Shown here piece after piece: positions 1 to 10,418 of a stretch of DNA of 64,000 nucleotides. This stretch comes from Petrolisthes cinctipes (taxonomy: Eukaryota; Arthropoda; Malacostraca; Decapoda; Porcellanidae), in the NCBI GenBank assembly GCA_033782935.1, contig JAWQEG010001325.1, forward strand, positions 1,550,001 to 1,614,000. Reading direction: 5' to 3'. Positions within the stretch are counted from its first letter, which is position 1; the number at the start of each line of letters is the position of its first letter. The notes below the pieces were generated by a model that had not been told where the DNA came from, made no database searches, and worked only from the letters and a program-made list of their open reading frames with translations. The position numbers and the translations under genes are program-made.

Positions 1-2
1 TC

Positions 3-776
3 TCAGGTTATGTGCCATATGTTCATCTGGTAAGGAATGGTCTTCTGACTTACATACATAGCTCCTTGCCACATCGCCTTCTCCGTACCTCCACTGATCC
101 TGACATGACCTTTCAGCTATTTGAGGTTCTACCTGGGAATAGAGTACTCCAACTATGTAATGTCTATTCTGCCCCAGCTAGACTCACTCTTGAGGCTCTT
201 CCTTCTCCAACAGTGCGTGGTATGGTGTATATGGGAGATTTTAATGCTCGGCATTCTGATTTGGGTGATGGTACTGGCTCTATTAATCGTAATGGTGTTC
301 GTCTCCTTTCATACATACGCAAGCATCATCTGACACACTGGGACACTGGCAGTGCCACTCATTGCCGGGGAGGTACTCTGGATTACATCCTCTCGACTGG
401 CCTGATAGCATCTCAGGTCCAGTGCTCCTCCGTGCCAGACTTATTCTCTGATCACATTGCTCTTCGGTTTCATTATTCTCTAACTGCTGGGTCAGATGCT
501 TCAGCCACTTGTTTGCGTATTGCTGTGCCCCCTAAATATTGCCCGACTTACATCTTATTTATGGCCCATGTATTCCCTACATTTGACATATCATCAGCTG
601 AACAGTTGTACTCTGATCTTGTATCTGCTACTCATGACTTTTATAGGCTATACGTCTCCCGGCCACACCTCCAGCATCGCCATACTGCCCACTCCTGGTC
701 GCTGGATGCACTTATACAGGAGGCAACCCAACCCCTGACCTACTCCATCGTTACCAGATGTCTAGGGACGCTTTAG
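3..776 (+). pseudogene. LINE endonuclease domain (partial, frame-broken)
   Basis: The frame is open from the window edge, so the N-terminus lies outside. The endonuclease nicks target DNA to prime reverse transcription. Visible motifs are MGDFNARH (about residues 74-81 counting from nt 12), LDYILSTG and SDHIALRFH, which hold catalytic Asp/Asn and Asp/His residues of the exonuclease-endonuclease-phosphatase fold. The part with the Glu of the ETH-type motif is missing. The frame ends in the linker before the RT, and the RT frame (758 onward) overlaps it by 19 nt in another phase. In intact relatives EN and RT are one protein, so an indel near 700-770 is the likely break. Confidence 0.85.
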
Positions 777-3457
777 TTGCCCTTCAGGATTGTGCTCACA
801 CTGAGTCTTGGCAGCGGTTCACGGACAGCATCAACCAGCAAACAAGTGTGGCTTCTATGTGGCACCTCATCCGTCGGGTTGTTAAAAAGACACCGGCCAC
901 TGCTCGTCATCACACTCCTGCCGACAATGCCAAACAACTTGTCGATGCCTGGTCAGAACAATCTTCCCCAGCCAGTCTACCCATCCACATACAAGATGCA
1001 CTCGCTTCCCGTGCTGCTGTCCATCGGCTACGTCTAATGTCTGCTCTGTTACAAGATGATGACGATGATGCAGAGGAGATAACTGAGGAGGAGTTGCGCC
1101 TTGCTCTCTCTCGGGGTAGAGCTTCTTCCCCTGGTGATGATGGTATTACTTATGCTGTGCTGCGCCTACTTCAACAAGTTCCTGGGAACCCTCTACTTCG
1201 ACTGTACAATCTTTGTCTTCTTGACGGTTGTGTACCACGAGCCTGGACCAGCAGCACAATAATACCCATCCCTAAGCCCGGCACTGCGAAGTTCAGGCCT
1301 ATTTCCCTTACTTCCTGTTTCTGTAAGGTTATGGAGAGAATCTTACTCAATCGTCTCATGTACAGACTGCAGGATCGCCTTTCTCCATGGCTGTTTGGTT
1401 TCCTTCCCCAGCGGAGCACACATCACTGCCTATTCGACCTGTACTCTCGCCTTTCCAGGGACAGTGTGATGGCCTTCATTGACCTTCGAAGTGCCTTCGA
1501 TGTTGCTAATAGAGAAGTCATTTTGGATCAACTGGTTGACTTTGGGATAAAGGGTAATCTACTACGGTGGATTCGGGGCTACCTGAGTAACAGGACCTCC
1601 CGTGTGTTTTTCAGTGGTGCACTCAGTCCTTTGTGCAGTTTTCATCTTGGTAGGCCTCAAGGTGATGTTCTCAGCCCATTGTTATTTAATATTCTGATGC
1701 ATCGGTTGCTCACTTCTCTCCCTGATATTCCTGGAACTACAATTACATGCTATGCTGATGATATCTGTGTTCATTCTTCCTCACCAAGGGATCTCCAGCG
1801 GTTTCTTGACTCCTTCTCTTTGGTCTCCTCTCACTGTGGCATTATTGCCTCCCCAGATAAGAGCAGAATATTCACCTGCCGCCTTCCTCAAGCTCAGCTA
1901 GTGTTCACTATTGGAGGGACTGTCATTCCCATGTGTTCCCAGTACTGCTACCTGGGTGCGCCAGTCAATATTTGGCCGATTGTCCCTGCCAGACCTCAAG
2001 ACCATCCCATTGTCCAGGACTTATTGGGTCGTCTCCAGCGCCGACTTACGCCACTTCAATGGCTATCTAACAACTCCTCGGGCATCTCCATCCCAGTAGC
2101 CAGGACCATCTATATTGCTTTTATCCGTTCAGTTGTTGATTACCTTTCCCCTGCTTTGATTCAACTTCCTAGGGCTACTCTGGAAACTTTAGAAAATTTT
2201 CAGAATAGAGCAATGAGGATAATTCTCGGCTGTCCAATGTCGACCAGGATAGTGAACATGCAGCGTGAGTTGCGTCTTCCCCCATTAATCGAGAGAATTT
2301 ATTGTAATGTTACTTGCTGCACTGTCAAGTGCCTCCATTTCCCACATCTTTCACCCCATTACTCTCAGTTAGTCAGGACTTCTCTTAGACCAAACTACCC
2401 GGTCCCTCCCATACTGCCTGCTGGACGTACTCTTATAAGGTCTGTTTCCTCTGTGTTCCGTTGTCTTAATATAGATATAATGGTTGCAGACGTCCCCGAA
2501 GGGCCCCCTCCATGGATGCTACCAACACCTGATGTGAGCTTTACACCTACTTCCAAGTCGGAGCTGCCTTCTCTACAGCGGCAGTTGGCTCTGGAACACA
2601 TAGAAACAGTGACTTCCTCCATCACAGATCCATACTGCCTCTACACTGATGGCTCATTGCAGGTGGATGGTGCAGCAGGATGTGCTGTTTTCTCGCCTGA
2701 CCTGGAGTCACCTCCAGGGGGCTGGGTTGGCCGTCGTCTCTGTAACCACTCTAGCTCAACATTGTGTGAACTGTATGCCATTCTGGATGCTGTTAGTCTT
2801 GTTTGTCAACGTGGAGTGAATGCTGCCATTTTTTGTGACTCTAAACCTGCCCTTCATTCCCTCTCTAGTGTTCAGCCCACACACTCTACTGTTATTCAGC
2901 AGATTTTATCGTTTTTGGCCTTATTGCATCATCGTAAATTGACTGTCAAATTTTTATGTGTGCCATCCCATGTAGGTTTACGTCACAATGGTACAGTTGA
3001 CAGACTTGCAAAGGAAGCCTGCCATTTGCCTCCTCGTGGTGCTGGACGTCCTCTCTCCCTGACATGTTACCTCTCTAAAGTCCGCTCCGCCGCTCTCCTC
3101 CCTGTACGGCGACGCATCTCCATCACCCATTACGAGTCTGTATGCCGTCACAAATATTCCTACCATCGTCGAGGCCTCATGGTTCGGAGGCACAATGTAG
3201 TCTCTGCTCGTTTGAGGCTTGGCTACCGGCCACCGTGGCAGGTTGCTGGGATGAAGGGTGAGCCTCCCTTCACTGAGTGTCGCTTGTGTCGAGCGCCTCG
3301 TGCTAATACTATAGAGCACTATTGCCTAGCCTGCCCCACTGTCCGACACTTGCTGCCCCAGGGCCTGCCACTTGATGTGGTTTGTCGACACCTGCTGAAC
3401 CATCAGGTTCTGGAGGAACTTCTGGTGCGCCACCCTCGTTTTGGTGGATTTAAGTAG
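758..3457 (+). CDS. LINE reverse transcriptase-RNase H
   Basis: An uninterrupted 899-codon frame; the ATG at 758 is simply the first Met after the break, not the native start. RT motifs run in order: FRPISLTSCFCK (about 178), AFIDLRSAFD (about 238, motif A Asp), GRPQGDVLSPLLFN (motif B, about 305) and YADD (about 332). RNase H follows: LYTDGS (about 628), an ELYAI glutamate, FCDSKPAL and VPSHVGLRHNG, giving the usual Asp-Glu-Asp-Asp set. The C-terminus has a C-x2-C...H...C motif near 843-861, as in I-type ORF2 proteins. All catalytic residues appear intact, but the upstream frame break means no complete ORF2 protein is made. Confidence 0.92.
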   Translation: MSRDALVALQDCAHTESWQRFTDSINQQTSVASMWHLIRRVVKKTPATARHHTPADNAKQLVDAWSEQSSPASLPIHIQDALASRAAVHRLRLMSALLQDDDDDAEEITEEELRLALSRGRASSPGDDGITYAVLRLLQQVPGNPLLRLYNLCLLDGCVPRAWTSSTIIPIPKPGTAKFRPISLTSCFCKVMERILLNRLMYRLQDRLSPWLFGFLPQRSTHHCLFDLYSRLSRDSVMAFIDLRSAFDVANREVILDQLVDFGIKGNLLRWIRGYLSNRTSRVFFSGALSPLCSFHLGRPQGDVLSPLLFNILMHRLLTSLPDIPGTTITCYADDICVHSSSPRDLQRFLDSFSLVSSHCGIIASPDKSRIFTCRLPQAQLVFTIGGTVIPMCSQYCYLGAPVNIWPIVPARPQDHPIVQDLLGRLQRRLTPLQWLSNNSSGISIPVARTIYIAFIRSVVDYLSPALIQLPRATLETLENFQNRAMRIILGCPMSTRIVNMQRELRLPPLIERIYCNVTCCTVKCLHFPHLSPHYSQLVRTSLRPNYPVPPILPAGRTLIRSVSSVFRCLNIDIMVADVPEGPPPWMLPTPDVSFTPTSKSELPSLQRQLALEHIETVTSSITDPYCLYTDGSLQVDGAAGCAVFSPDLESPPGGWVGRRLCNHSSSTLCELYAILDAVSLVCQRGVNAAIFCDSKPALHSLSSVQPTHSTVIQQILSFLALLHHRKLTVKFLCVPSHVGLRHNGTVDRLAKEACHLPPRGAGRPLSLTCYLSKVRSAALLPVRRRISITHYESVCRHKYSYHRRGLMVRRHNVVSARLRLGYRPPWQVAGMKGEPPFTECRLCRAPRANTIEHYCLACPTVRHLLPQGLPLDVVCRHLLNHQVLEELLVRHPRFGGFK

Positions 3458-3660
3458 GTCATGATGTAAATATTTGTCTGTATACTTGTGCTTCATTCTG
3501 TTATGTTTTTGTGATGTGTGTGTGTGTGCACATGTGTGTGTGCTTGTGTGTGTGTGTGGTCATTGGGTTCTCGTGAGTCCCGCCTACCCTTGTGTACTGT
3601 TGTCTGCCTATTGACTGACGCTACGGCGCAATGAATTAAAAAAAAAAAAAAAAAAAAAAA
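3458..3660 (+). other. L1e 3' UTR and A tail
   Basis: GT-rich 3' UTR (GT runs at about 3507-3560) ending in a run of about 24 A at 3637-3660, which marks the insertion end of the element. Confidence 0.8.
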
Positions 3661-3674
3661 TACCGTTACGGAAA

Positions 3675-4154
3675 ATTACTTTTAAAATTATAGTTTCTGC
3701 ATTGACAAAGTTTTTTACTCAGTATTGCATACCACGGATAGTACAATCAGATCAAGGTAGTAATTTTACTTCTGCAATATTCCAACAGATTATGACAGAG
3801 CTTGGCATACAGCATTATTTTGCAACTGCATGCCATCCCGAATCTCAAGGCAGTTTAGAGAGGTTCCACCAGACTTTGAAAAGTATGTTGACTAAATATT
3901 GTTTGGAACAGGAGTCTGAATGGGATGAAGGTGTTCATCTTTTACTTTATGCAGTTCGGAGCAGTTACCAGGAATCTTTGGGATTCACTCCATTTGAACT
4001 AATCTATTGTCATGAAGTGAGAGGACCACTGAAGGTAATGAAGGAGTGTTGGATTAGTGATGAACAGGAAGAGTCACTATCTCGGTATGTATTGAATTTT
4101 ATGAATAGATTACAGGAAGTGTGTAGGATAGCACTTGGCGAAAGAACAGGGTAG
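3675..4154 (+). pseudogene. integrase catalytic core (partial), Gmr1-like
   Basis: Encodes the second half of a retroviral-type DDE integrase core. VQSDQGSNF holds the second Asp, and SQGSLERFHQ about 35 residues later holds the Glu. NAVRSS-type sequence and GFTPFELIY follow, as in gypsy integrases. The zinc-binding N-terminus and the first Asp are absent; they should lie to the left of L1e, whose A tail ends at 3660. The frame runs out at 4154, where the C-terminal module continues in another phase. Confidence 0.88.
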
Positions 4155-4392
4155 GATGAAGGAAGGTTATGACTTGAAAACTGAAGATAGAGAGTTTTCA
4201 CCGGGTGACATTGTGTTAGTGTTTTTACCTATTCACAAGGCTCCCTTGCAGTCTAAATTCTGTGGTCCCTTTAAGATTAAGAGAAAAGCCAGTAATTTAA
4301 ATTATGTGATAGAAACCCCAAATAGAAGAAAGAAAGAAAGATTAGTTCATATTAACCTGATTAAACCATACTATGCTAGGAATTATCCTTAA
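4135..4392 (+). pseudogene. integrase C-terminal (GPY/F-type) module
   Basis: Continues the integrase after a frameshift near 4135. It shows FSPGDIVLVFLP, CGPFKIKRK (GPY/F-like) and RLVHINLIKPYY, the usual end of a gypsy integrase. A stop at 4390-4392 follows, but the same phase carries on as a degenerate spacer into the RT, with stop codons. Confidence 0.85.
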
Positions 4393-4521
4393 TTATGTTT
4401 GTCTAAACGTACAGCGACTGAGAGTAAGGAGGATTGTGAAAGCAAGCTTGAATCTGAGAGTTCAGAGGGTTCATTAAACACAGAGGTAAAGGTGACTAAT
4501 TCTGTGATATTGTCAAATCTG

Positions 4522-4984
4522 GATGATAAATTGTCCCACCTTCCATAAGGACAATTAAGTCGGATGTGTTGTTTAATTTAATAATTTCCCCAATTATTTA
4601 ATGATGTACCAAAGCATTGTTCCCTAGTGACTCATGATATCAATCTTGTGGCTATTGCTTGTCCAATTAAACAGAGTCCTTACAGAATTAGTCCTAGTAA
4701 AAGGGAGTGGATGAAAACTGAGGTTAAGTTTTTGCTTGAAAATAATTGAGTAGAACCTAGTGACAGTGAATGGGCTTCACCGTGTGTTCTGGTCCCAAAG
4801 TCTGATGGTAATTACCGTATGTGTACAGACTACAGAAAGGTAAACTCTCTCACTTGTCCAGATTCTTTCCCATTGCCCCGGATCGATGATATTATAGACG
4901 GTATTGGATCAGCTAAGTTTGTAAGTAAGATCGATTTACTAAGAGGTTACTATCAGATACCCCTGTCCAACTCAGATACCCCTG
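4522..4984 (+). pseudogene. reverse transcriptase N-terminal half, Gmr1-like
   Basis: A decayed RT start in the phase of the integrase C-terminus. Readable pieces include KLSHLP, FPQLFNDVP, HDIN, PIKQSPYRISPSKREW, WASPCVLVPKSDGNYR, CTDYRKVNSL, PDSFPLPRIDDI and KIDLLRGYYQIPLS (motif A Asp). Stops are present, including TGA at 4747. The palm core with motif B and the YxDD box is missing: sequence jumps at about 4967-4985 to the thumb. A 14-base string, CAGATACCCCTGTC, occurs twice at the junction. Confidence 0.85.
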
Positions 4985-5667
4985 TCATGCTCGAGTAACT
5001 TATCTGGGTCATGTGGTTGGCCAAGGTCACGTTACTCCTATCGCAGCTCGAGTGGCGGCCCTTCGAAACTACTCTGTTCCGACTACCAGAAGATCGCTCC
5101 GTAGATTTCTCGGGACTGTGGGGTTCTACAGACGGTTCTGCCCCAACTTCTCAAGAGGTGTGTGCCCCACTCACCACGTTGATCAGCCCTAAGAGGAAGT
5201 TCGTTTGGTCTCCAGAGTGCCAATCCGCCTTCGACGCTATTCGCAGTGTGTTGATAACTCCTCCAGTACTACGAGCACTGGACTTCAACGCTCCGTTTAG
5301 TATTCAAGTTGATGCCAGTGAACATGCAGCAGGTGCAGTATTACTCCAGGAGGGTACTACTGGCGTTCTACATCCTATATGTTATATGTCTGCTAAGTTT
5401 AAACCTCATCAGAGACATTATGCTACCATTGAAAAGGAAGCACTTGGCTTGTTGATGGCCATAGAGAAATTTAACGTGTATGTATCCAATGCTAGATTTA
5501 CTGTTACTGTATACAGTGATCATAATCCCTTACAGTTTGTGAACAAAATGAAAAACAAAAATCAAGGACTGATACGCTGGGCACTTTCGTTACAACCCTA
5601 CAACATTGAAATAAAGCATATTAAAGGAAAAGATAACTTAATAGCAGATGCATTATCTCGTCAGTAA
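4985..5667 (+). pseudogene. RT thumb and RNase H of Gmr1-like pol
   Basis: Starts with RVTYLGHVVGQG and RRFLGTVGFYRRFC (RT thumb/connection) in one phase, then shifts phase near 5160. It continues with FVWSPECQSAFDAI, FSIQVDASEHAAGAVLL (RNase H Asp), CYMSAKF, YATIEKEALGLL (Glu), VYSDHNPLQF (Asp) and HIKGKDNLIADALSRQ (final Asp) before a stop at 5665-5667. RNase H itself looks intact. About 4990-5300 is more GC-rich than its neighbours, which could mean this part came from a different copy. Confidence 0.88.
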
Positions 5668-5711
5668 AATCATGTACTATCTTTATATACATTCCCATAT
5701 GCTTTATTTTA

Positions 5712-5914
5712 TGTTACGGAAACTAGTATCATGAAAGTATCCTAAGCAGGAGCTAATAATTGTAATAATTGTTCGCCGGCTCATGGTTAGGGTATTTCTA
5801 TATAAGGTTAAACGGGAAGGAAGTGGAGCAGATTCATAGTCACTACTGGTTCCGAAAACTGACTTCGAACATGGCAGATTTTCTATAAAAGCCAGGGTTT
5901 CTTGGGAGAAGTCA
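5712..5914 (+). repeat. left half of a split LTR (starts TGTTACGG)
   Basis: Begins TGTTACGG 45 bp after the RNase H stop. Its inverted partner CCCGTAACA is found at 14631-14639. The two halves would form a 573-bp LTR if L2e were absent. Against it: the sequence just upstream is not clearly purine-rich, so no good polypurine tract is seen. Confidence 0.6.
5884..5914 (+). promoter_or_regulatory. LTR core promoter (TATA and split Inr)
   Basis: TATAAAA at 5884-5890. About 28 bp downstream the LTR reads ...AGTCA and, after L2e is removed, continues GTCAGTC from 14270, giving an arthropod-type initiator (TCAGTC) at the correct spacing. L2e with its 10-bp duplication sits at this start site. Confidence 0.55.
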
Positions 5915-6662
5915 CACATTATTATGCGTCCAGACTTTGTTGTGTCCAGACCTCGTCCTCGTTGTGCATAACGACAACAGAATACAGTACTGTCCGTGGT
6001 GATGCCTTGGTATACCGAGGCCTCTTACTAGCAGTACTCTGTTGCCTCTTTGCCTGGTGTAGAGTTAAAAAGTAAAGTAAATTTGCAGCGTTTTGCTGCA
6101 CTGCTGTGCTGCACCTTCAGTGTTTTGTTTTTTGATGGAGGACAACCAGCAGTTTATGGTAGATAGTAGCTAGTTGTTCCCCACACCAGACCCGCAGCAC
6201 TCGCTGCCTCAGGGGATACCCTGTGGTAGGGGGGCCCAGTAGTCTGGTGCGTCATTTGGGCACCTCTTTTTCTTAAACTACTTTTTCTTCCACATTTTCC
6301 GTGCGACCTCCTGGGCCTACGGTTGTCTCTTGGCTGAGCAACGGTATTCGCTTGGGAGGTGGGTTCCTACTACACCACCCCTCGCATTAGGCAGGTTCGG
6401 TGGTGGGGAAGTTTCTTCCGCACAAACTTCGATCCCCTAGCTGGTACTGGAGAACGCCGCCAGGCTACCACAAGGTGGGGTGGGCGAGTAAAGGTAACTT
6501 TTATTCCCTAAATTATTGTCCATTTTTGGGGGGTTGATACAATAGTTAAGGGAGGTAGGTGAGTGTGATAGGAGAAGGGTCGGACGTAGTCCGATGCCCC
6601 GACTAGCCTCCCTCCTCCTCAAGGAGGGAGGTTAACGACCAAGGACCAAACTAGGACAACGG
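5915..6662 (+). other. L2e 5' UTR
   Basis: No credible frame. GC-richer than its surroundings with many CTG/GCTGC words (6089-6120). It leads directly to the ORF1 start at 6663. LINE 5' UTRs usually carry the internal promoter; no specific motif was recognised. Confidence 0.5.
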
Positions 6663-6823
6663 ATGACAATAATGGAACCCCTACAGCAGACAGACAAGAG
6701 ACAAATTGATGTTAAAATTCCTCCTATGAATGCTCGTTATGTAAATATTAGATGTGTAGATGAGGGTCAGTCTCTCAAAAATGTTAACCCCTTTATCGTC
6801 AAAAAGGTCCTTGATGGTCAAGT
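6663..6823 (+). pseudogene. L2e ORF1 (gag-like), N-terminal piece
   Basis: The frame starts MTIMEPLQQTDKRQ and contains SLKNVNPFIVKKVLDG, a typical start of the RNA-binding ORF1 protein of these LINEs. It is cut by the hAT insertion after codon GGT CAA GT. The next residues in this frame (to 6950) are hAT end sequence. The protein resumes at 10419 in the same phase, as expected for a clean insertion with an 8-bp duplication. Confidence 0.85.
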
Positions 6824-7446
6824 CAGGGATGCCGTTTTGTGTTTTTTTCTGTGTAAACGTGGTTTTTTGACGACGTGTGGCAACCCACCGTGGTCAAGTT
6901 GGAGTTCGTCCACATTCGACTACATTGGGAACCACCACATTTTAATTTAACGTTTTTAAATAGTAAACAAGAAAGTTGCTGTATTTAAAATGATCATTCT
7001 ACATTGTTTTATATCTTTTCATTTTATGCCTCAATGTGTCTTGCAATTATCAATCTTTCCTTATGTCAATGATATATTCTCATGACAAACACCTTCACGA
7101 CCGGAGTATCATATTGATTTATTTCCATCTTCGGATCATTATGAGAGTTTTCTTTTTACTTACAAACTTTGAGGGAAGTTAGTTGTTTCAAGGCCTTCAT
7201 CAAGGTAAGTCACGGGTGTGTGAGGGGCATATAGTTTTGTTATTTATCACCTCTTTATTCAATGCACTGAATGATATTGAGTTCCCCTCAAAGCTATTAA
7301 ATCAGTTTTCTCTCAGAGAAATTTATAAAGAAAACGAACATGTCTATCATTCGTGTTTTATCTGTAGGCCTCCTTTGTATACCGGCATTCATAATATTCG
7401 TATCTCAGGCCCTTGAACTAATATTGATATAAATTTAAAGGTTAGC

Positions 7447-9523
7447 ATGCCTCCCAAGCGAAAACTGAGAGACGAATGGTTGGTGAATGAGGAGTTCAGG
7501 CATTGGTTGTCACGGGTGGACGGCAATGCAGAGAGAGCTTACTGCACAGTATGCAACAAAGAATTCAATGCCGAACTTTCCACTATTAAGAGACAGTACA
7601 CTATCAAAGCTTTATTTTGTTGTTTTAATATTGTTCTCTTGACAAGCATCGAGTTATATCAACCATCCCACCGCCTTACGTAGGCTATTAGTATGTATCT
7701 CATTACAGACACGTAGCCAACACATCACCAATGAGGCACACATGCTGCAGAGGCAGGAAGATAGGGCGAGGGATGTACAGGAGGTTGAGCCAGTTGATGG
7801 ATGCCGTCGTCTTAATGACACCATAGCATTAGCGAAGATCTTGTTAATATGCTTTATAGCTGAGCATAACTTACCATTCACCATTGCAGATCATTTGGTA
7901 GAACTATGCAAAACCATGTTTCCAGATTCGCCAATCGCACAAGGAATGTGCATGAAGAAAACCAAATGCACTCAGGTAGCAAAAGCGATTGGTAAATGTG
8001 TAACTTTGGAAATGGTAAGTAAGCTCAAAGGTCATAAGTTTTCTGTAATCATTGATGAGTCCACGGATGTCAGCACCACTAAATGTTTGACGTTGGTTGT
8101 TAAATATTATGATACAGATACGACAACGATGAAGACTGGCACCTTGGAACTCATTGATGTATATGATGACGACAACAAGGAATGCGTGGGCTCAACTGGG
8201 GAACATTTATATACTTTACTGCTGAAAACTTTATCTGCATATGACATTCCTCTGAGCAATGTTGTGGGATTTGCAGCTGACTGTGCTTCCAACCTAATGG
8301 GGGACAATAATTCTCCAGCCAGCCGACTGAGAGCAGACTTGCCAGGTATAACAACCTTCAGGTGCATTGCCATAGTATACATTTATGTGCGTCTGAGGCT
8401 GCAAAAACTCTACCTAGACATTGTGAAGATCTTCTCAGGAATATATATTCATACTTTTCCCATACCTCAAAAAGACAACACCAGTTTAAACAGGCACAAT
8501 TATTCCTAGAATTAAAACCCCACAAAATTTTGCATGCTTGTCAAACCAGATGGCTTTCTTTACATAAAGCAGGAGAGAGAATCCTTGAGCAGTGGGCTGC
8601 ACTCAAATTGTTTTTTATAGAAAACGAACTTGGTGGAATTTATTGTAAAAGATCTCGAGGATCCTTCAGTATTTCTGTACTACAATTTTCTTAATTTCAT
8701 TTTGCCAACATTTTCAAAAATTAACTTACTATTTTAGAGAGATACACCAACTGTACATTTGCTATATGACCCCATAATTCAGCTCTTTAGAAACCTCCTA
8801 GGATACTTCTGTCGAAGACATGTTGTGGAAAAAGCTGATCTGATGACATTTGATCCAATGTTAAGTTCTAATCATTTGCCATTAAATCAGATCTACTTAG
8901 GATCAGCTATCCACGGCCTTCTCCAAACAGACGTGTACATTCGTAATCAAGGTATGGTTGACCATGTCCGATCCCACTGTCGAGAATTTATGATCACTAT
9001 GTGCCAACAAATACAAAAGAGGTTTGACCTTAACTCACCTTTGTGGTATATGGCATCATTCTTAGGTAAAAATAAGGTACTAGACAGCAAAAGTAGGGAG
9101 TTGATGCCCTCCTTGTCAGATTTTGTAAAGCTTGTACCCAGGCTGTATGTAGGAAGTTTACAAGACCTAGATAATGAATGGAGGAATTTGGACAGTACAC
9201 CTAACTTAGCCTATCTCAAGAACGACACCTCTGATATCCATGATTTCTATATAAAATTGGGAGAGTTAGAAGACAATGAAGGTACAAAACAGTTTAAGAA
9301 TTTTGCCCTCTTTGCATTGCAAGTATTGGCACTGCCAACTTCTAATACTGCTGCAGAACGAATATTTTCTAAAATGAATTTAATTAAAACATATACCCGG
9401 AATCGTCTCCAAGTGCCTGCACTGCAATCACTGACTCTCGTTTCTGAGGCAGTAAAAGTCCACGGGGCATGCTATAATTTCAAGCCAACAGATGATATGA
9501 TAAATGCTATTCTTAAGTCATAA
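7447..9523 (+). pseudogene. hAT transposase with BED zinc finger (decayed)
   Basis: The first exon (7447 to about 7594) encodes MPPKRKLRDEW and a BED finger (AYCTVCNKEF...). An intron-like gap with CATTACAG before 7709 separates it from the catalytic part. This part has FSVIIDESTDVSTTKCL (catalytic Asp region), FAADCASNLMG, CQTRWLSLHKAG, and a C-terminal dimerisation region with LALPTSNTAAERIFSKMN. Damage: a missing base near 8368 inside an expected CIAHSIHLC string, a frameshift near 8650, and a TAG in the INLLF-RDTPTVH stretch near 8737. The size fits hAT transposases, but it cannot be functional. Confidence 0.88.
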
Positions 9524-9552
9524 TTATTTTTGTTATTATTTTCCATAAATTT

Positions 9553-9813
9553 GCTGAGAGCCGACTGGTGTTGGTTTTGGGTGCTGGTCTGGTAACAGTG
9601 GAAAAACCTTCTGCCAAACGTAGCCTTCAGTGCTGTAGCTGTTGATTCCTTTATTATATATTATTATTCTTACAATTTTGATCATTATCAATTATAATGA
9701 TAATGCCAAACAGCTAAGAAGGTATTAAACAAGTACAGTTTATTGAATATTTGGCAGGTTTCTCCACTGTTACCAGACCTATACCCATACCCCACACCCG
9801 TCGGGTCTCTGCC
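9553..9813. mobile_element. 261-bp inverted-repeat MITE inside the hAT 3' region
   Basis: Arms 9553-9618 and 9750-9813 are about 80% complementary over about 65 bp. The best block is GGTCTGGTAACAGTGGA facing its complement at 9763-9780. The 131-bp middle is AT-rich without a gene. No convincing target duplication was found, so it may instead be a foldback structure of the host hAT. Confidence 0.65.
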
Positions 9814-10418
9814 AATGTATTTGGGTCGATGTACACACTACATTAATGTTCGTTTCTTTGTTTATTCAATTATTTCAGTATATATTTGATTTCTCACTTC
9901 TCCTGTTGATAATGTTGTTAAATGCAATTATTCAAATACATATCTAAATTGTACTTGATTTTTCTTACATTTGTCATACATATTAATGGTATATTTGTGA
10001 AACTCAAGGTTTATGATATTATTTGTAATTAAAGAGTTGTTACAGATTTTTCTTTTTTTACATGATCTTTTCGTTGTGATTTTAATTAAATACTGCATTT
10101 GCATAAAAAAATACGCACATTCAAGGTATGGATAAAATCAATCGTTACTGTATTTCCCGGGAGAAAATGAGGGACAACTAGGGAAGGAAAAACAAAATGT
10201 TCCAAACCATAATAAAATGTAAATACTGGAACATCAGTTATATTCCGAGTCGGAAATATTAGCTATTCAATTGAGAAAAAGCGACCATTTATGTACATTA
10301 GTCGTACCTCTTGTAATGCCATTCTCTATAAACAGGAAGCACATTAAACAAGAAGACTCATCATGGTTCGTTCACTAAGCGTTCAACCACACTCGGTGTG
10401 GTCACGGTGGCAACGCTG
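9814..10418. other. hAT 3' noncoding region
   Basis: AT-rich sequence between the MITE and the hAT right terminus. I see no gene or motif apart from the subterminal CCACCGTG-type word near the end. Confidence 0.5.

Larger units (their letters stand above)
1..3660 (+). mobile_element. RNase H-bearing LINE L1e, 5' end outside window
   Basis: A non-LTR retrotransposon cut by the window start. What remains is the end of the apurinic-type endonuclease, a reverse transcriptase, an RNase H domain, a C-terminal zinc-binding motif, a GT-rich 3' UTR (3458-3635) and an A-run ending at 3660. RT followed by RNase H is the layout of the I group of LINEs; plain jockey elements lack RNase H. The A tail abuts integrase-coding sequence at about 3675, so the element seems inserted in the Gmr1-like pol that follows. 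Its target duplication cannot be checked because the left end is missing. Confidence 0.9.
3661..5711 (+). mobile_element. Gmr1-like LTR retrotransposon, decayed pol with integrase before RT
   Basis: Four pol fragments on one strand lie in the order integrase core, integrase C-terminus, RT N-terminus, RNase H. Standard Ty3/gypsy order is RT-RNase H-integrase. Integrase upstream of RT is the hallmark of the Gmr1 lineage of Ty3/gypsy. The integrase C-terminus, the spacer, the RT start and the RNase H all share one reading phase (4135, 4522 and 5011 are all 1 mod 3), which argues for a single former pol frame rather than two juxtaposed fragments. It is broken by stops, at least two frameshifts and a deletion of the RT core. 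The putative 3' LTR starts at 5712. Confidence 0.75.
6824..10418 (+). mobile_element. hAT DNA transposon (3595 bp) with 8-bp TSD
   Basis: Flanked by GGTCAAGT at 6816-6823 and 10419-10426, the 8-bp duplication typical of hAT. Ends are imperfect inverted repeats: CAGGGATGCCG at the left and CAGCGTTGCCA (reverse complement) at the right. Subterminal copies of a CCACCGTG word occur near 6891 and 10402 (inverted), possible transposase sites. It encodes a decayed transposase (7447-9523). It is inserted in L2e ORF1 and is therefore younger than L2e. Confidence 0.9.

Noticed and set aside
3661..5711. Two separate standard gypsy fragments lying side by side
   Set aside because: Less likely: the spacer after the integrase reads into RT in the same phase with family-typical KLSHLP and HDIN strings; kept as the alternative to the Gmr1 call.
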